A DNA stretch of 64,000 bases. Origin: Phascolomyces articulosus (lineage: Eukaryota; Mucoromycota; Mucoromycetes; Mucorales; Lichtheimiaceae). Shown piece after piece: positions 61,640-64,000 of the stretch; within the stretch, counting starts at the first letter, position 1; each line of letters begins with the position of its first letter. Both the position numbers and the translations under genes were made by a program. The notes beneath the pieces are model-generated. The model did not search any database. It was not told where the DNA came from and was given only the letters and a program-made list of their open reading frames with translations. The stretch lies in NCBI GenBank assembly GCA_025677815.1, contig JAIXMP010000034.1, forward strand, positions 62,001 through 126,000, given 5' to 3'.

Positions 61640-62842
61640 CCCGACTGGATTCTCTAGACTTTTATCAGCACGCCTTTATTAACAGTTCATTCGTCCTAAG
61701 CTTGAATATGGACTTGCTATTACTTGGTTCACAAAAAAACAAATTAAACTCATACGTAGAAGATGCACAAAACCATTGCCTCCGACTCATTTTTGGTGCA
61801 CATAAAACATTCTCAACAACAGCTATACGTCATATCACACATATACCAACAATGGCTGAACGAATCTCCATCCTTCAAACAAAACTATTATCTCGTGCCT
61901 ATTACCTACCAAACAGCATCTTGCTTTATCAGCTTAGGCCAAAGCCAGTCTTCTCAATAAATAGTCAATGGAACACCCTACATCAATCTAATCTCTGGCA
62001 ACGTCTTCCTCTATCAAGACAGGACGTTGGTCCTCGTACTCTCAAACAAGAAATCAACAACTTCCGAACAGATACTTTTAAAAAATCGCTATCACAACCA
62101 AATAAAAATAGATTTCGGCTTGTCATCCATATATAACTATTGGCTCAATACTTTGGCTTCCAATGTCACCCAAGGACCGTAGCCGCGTAGTTCGTTGGCG
62201 TATCGGTTTCCTACCTGGCAAACCTGTTCAATGTTGGTGTCAACGGGATGGCGCGCTTACAACCATCTCCCATCTTATGGAATGCTTTTGTGTGCACCCA
62301 CTTCTGGATGTACCAATCACGATGACGATAGATCCAATATCCTATATCCTGAATAAATTTCCAAAAAATCCACCACAACAACAAAATCAAAAAGAATACC
62401 GGTCACGAATATGGTCACTTATTTGTTCACTCCTCTTTGACATTGATAACTGCTGCCATCCCCAAGTTTTTCTGCCACCAAGGATCCGGACCCAGATCGC
62501 CAGTTAATTATATGGATCAACACTGTAGAAAAAAAACATTTCACTACGTATAACAACAGCATCCACTAGACAACAGCAGCACCGGCAACAGTAATGCTCA
62601 ACCATATCTGGAAGCAGGATAGGCCTTTACTTTCATCATTTGATCCCCGACCTCTTCTAATATAAACTAAAATAAAAAAAAACTCTACGCCCCCCCTTTG
62701 CCTTTACATTTTTCCTTATTGTCTTTAAGGTTTTTCATATCATCACTCTGCCAACAGGATCGAACTAGAGCGGATATGTCCTATTAAGATGCAGCGTTTA
62801 CTTAGTCATTTCTTTTACTTTTCTTAAATAAAAAAATTTAAT
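61640..62842 (+). mobile_element. 5'-truncated LINE insertion
   Basis: About 1.2 kb inserted into the HET C 3' flank (absent from B). Coding blocks in shifted frames: TGFSRLLSARLY, stop (61680-61682), QFIRPKLEYGLAITWFTKKQ, then DAQNHCLRLIFGAHKTFSTT and IRHITHIPTMAERISILQTK, typical of the region after the reverse transcriptase in LINEs. After a stop at 62134-62136, another frame gives a zinc-knuckle-like CWCQRDG...HLMEC block and YILNKFPKNPP. The element ends with T-rich UTR and an A-rich tail (CTTAAATAAAAAAATTTAAT). The flanking ends share an imperfect CTA(T/C)TT. Inactive. Confidence 0.8.
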
Positions 62843-62983
62843 CTACTTCTTGTTACTTGATTATCTAATTTGCACTTATGCACTGTCATTATCCCTTTGT
62901 ATTCTTTGATAGTATAGCAGAAGGTAATAATGTGTTTATTAAGATATTTACATTTGTTTGCTTTTAAATAAAAAAAAAAAACT

Positions 62984-64000
62984 TTATTGAATAATAAACT
63001 CTTTTGCTTCATTATGAACATCTCCAAAAATCGAGCTTAAAATTTCATCTGGATCATCAGAAATAAATTCTTTGTGGAACGTACCCCCAAGATAATAAAT
63101 ACCAATAGCTTTGTACCGTTCTTTTGTGCCGTTTGCAGCATCCACATATTTCTTGATAACAGGGAGGAAATAGTCATGTGAATAACCAGTAGGATGTTTT
63201 AATGATGGTGATTTCTCTATCCTACCAACAAGTAAACTATAGCATTTGAGCAAAATAGGCAAAATGATGCATTCATCACAATTTTCAGTCAATGAGAGTG
63301 GTCTTGCTTGCATGGCGGGAGCATCTTGTGGTTTATAATAATGAGTGGCGAAATGGCCTGAAATATTTCTCATTTTTATTGCCCAATCTATTAAAGCAGT
63401 ATCCTCTTCAACTGTAATGGATAGACCTTTCGCTTCCCACCGCTCCACAAAATTATCAACCTGTTGGTTCCATTGAAGTTTATCGTGAGATAACGGTGAG
63501 AAGCATCCACAATCATATGGTACAACCGATAGTGTCTTGTAATATTTGGTTGAAATATGAAGAAGCATATCATCACAGAGAGAATGCTGGGGTTGAAGCC
63601 ATGTCGTTGTGGTGGTAACACGCTTATAGTGATGCAAGCCAGAAACACCAGTCCATGACGGCAGATTATGATTCTTCATTGTATTGACACTAATTTCCCA
63701 ACCATTGTAAAAGAGGTTTGAACCAAAACAAAGAATCGATAGGTCATGCGTTGCAATGGTCCGATAAAAACGATTCAAGGTTGTTTTAATATCGATTTTA
63801 TAGTTGATTTCCATACTTTTAAATAAATCAGGAAAAATGTTGGCCAAAGAAAAAATTTTGTCATGTTCCTTTGAACTCGTTCGAAATTGGGCCTGGCGGA
63901 GTGCTTGATTGACACTTCCTCCTCCTTGTTGTTGGTTAGCAAAATCAAGCATCCATATTGAAAAATCATTGTATGATGTAGGTATGTCACACGTATGAAA
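62984..64000 (-). CDS. HET-domain protein, copy C (partial, runs off window)
   Basis: The frame is open from the window end (64000) to the stop at 62984-62986, covering the family region after the HET blocks: from FHTCDIPTSYNDFSIWMLDF, through ICDD-equivalent LCDDMLLHISTKYYKTLSVV, to GDVHNEAKEFIIQ. No stops or frameshifts within 338 codons. The HET domain itself should lie beyond the window. It is more similar to copies A and B than to anything else in the window and shares the CAA CCC CAG junction that is shifted in A. Confidence 0.88.
   Translation of the reverse strand, partial: FHTCDIPTSYNDFSIWMLDFANQQQGGGSVNQALRQAQFRTSSKEHDKIFSLANIFPDLFKSMEINYKIDIKTTLNRFYRTIATHDLSILCFGSNLFYNGWEISVNTMKNHNLPSWTGVSGLHHYKRVTTTTTWLQPQHSLCDDMLLHISTKYYKTLSVVPYDCGCFSPLSHDKLQWNQQVDNFVERWEAKGLSITVEEDTALIDWAIKMRNISGHFATHYYKPQDAPAMQARPLSLTENCDECIILPILLKCYSLLVGRIEKSPSLKHPTGYSHDYFLPVIKKYVDAANGTKERYKAIGIYYLGGTFHKEFISDDPDEILSSIFGDVHNEAKEFIIQ

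Larger units (their letters stand above)
60413..62986. repeat. 3' flank of HET copy C, shared with copy B
   Basis: Homologous to 46533-47511 in the same orientation, but enlarged by two insertions described separately (60987-61392 and 61640-62842). Confidence 0.8.

Noticed and set aside
61372..62136. 254-codon plus-strand frame
   Set aside because: It fuses AT-rich HET flank sequence to a frame of the LINE insertion; the join is accidental.
1..64000. CRISPR arrays, bacterial operons, rRNA or tRNA genes
   Set aside because: Spliced eukaryotic genes throughout; no regular spacer-repeat pattern; no intact tRNA B box outside the SINE-like element.

Overview
The window looks like nuclear DNA of an early-diverging (Mucoromycota, probably Mucorales) fungus. 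Evidence: AT-rich DNA with long A/T runs, many short GT-AG introns (about 50-110 nt), and a eukaryotic gene set (long tRNase Z, reticulon, homeodomain factor, SCT1/GPT2-type acyltransferase, Ugo1-like carrier, PDH E1-alpha). Repeats resemble, from memory, LINE, Tc1/mariner and Helitron families of Mucorales. The lineage is inference; no rRNA or marker gene is present.

Layout. 0-5 kb: relics, a broken quinone-oxidoreductase-like gene and a broken HET-domain gene (copy A). 5-14.7 kb: conserved block of tRNase Z (+), reticulon (+), a small novel protein (+), a homeodomain factor (+) and glycerol-phosphate acyltransferase (-). 14.85-22.8 kb: two ~640-bp direct copies of the 3' end of the Ugo1-like gene bracket ~6.7 kb of foreign DNA holding an unfamiliar multi-exon gene, a 77-bp tandem array, a Tc1-like relic and a LINE tail. 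22.4-24.6 kb: the Ugo1-like gene (-). 24.8-31.6 kb: repeat-rich stretch with a LINE-type relic, a small secreted Cys-containing protein and an inverted repeat pair. 31.8-39.9 kb: second conserved block of MFS transporter (-), F-box protein (-), PDA1 (+) and a single-zinc-finger protein (-). 39.9-46.5 kb: gene-poor. 46.5-64 kb: accessory region with intact HET gene B (-), a 34-aa spliced microprotein candidate, a 3.34-kb TIR element flanked by TA, a PY-motif membrane protein, a truncated Helitron with a mutated HUH motif, and HET gene C (-), which runs off the window.

How it fits together. The conserved genes serve ordinary functions: tRNA 3' processing, ER shape, lipid synthesis, mitochondrial fusion and pyruvate oxidation. 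They are separated by transposon-rich compartments. The most distinctive feature is a dispersed three-member HET-domain family whose homology extends well beyond the reading frame into both flanks. Those flanks have themselves been hit by a SINE-like and a LINE insertion. Several accessory reading frames are interrupted by changes readable as C-to-T in a CpA context (CAA to TAA, CAC/CAT to TAC/TAT).

Exon boundaries were read by eye from GT/AG sites and checked by reading-frame phase. Family names come from motif recognition, not from a database search.
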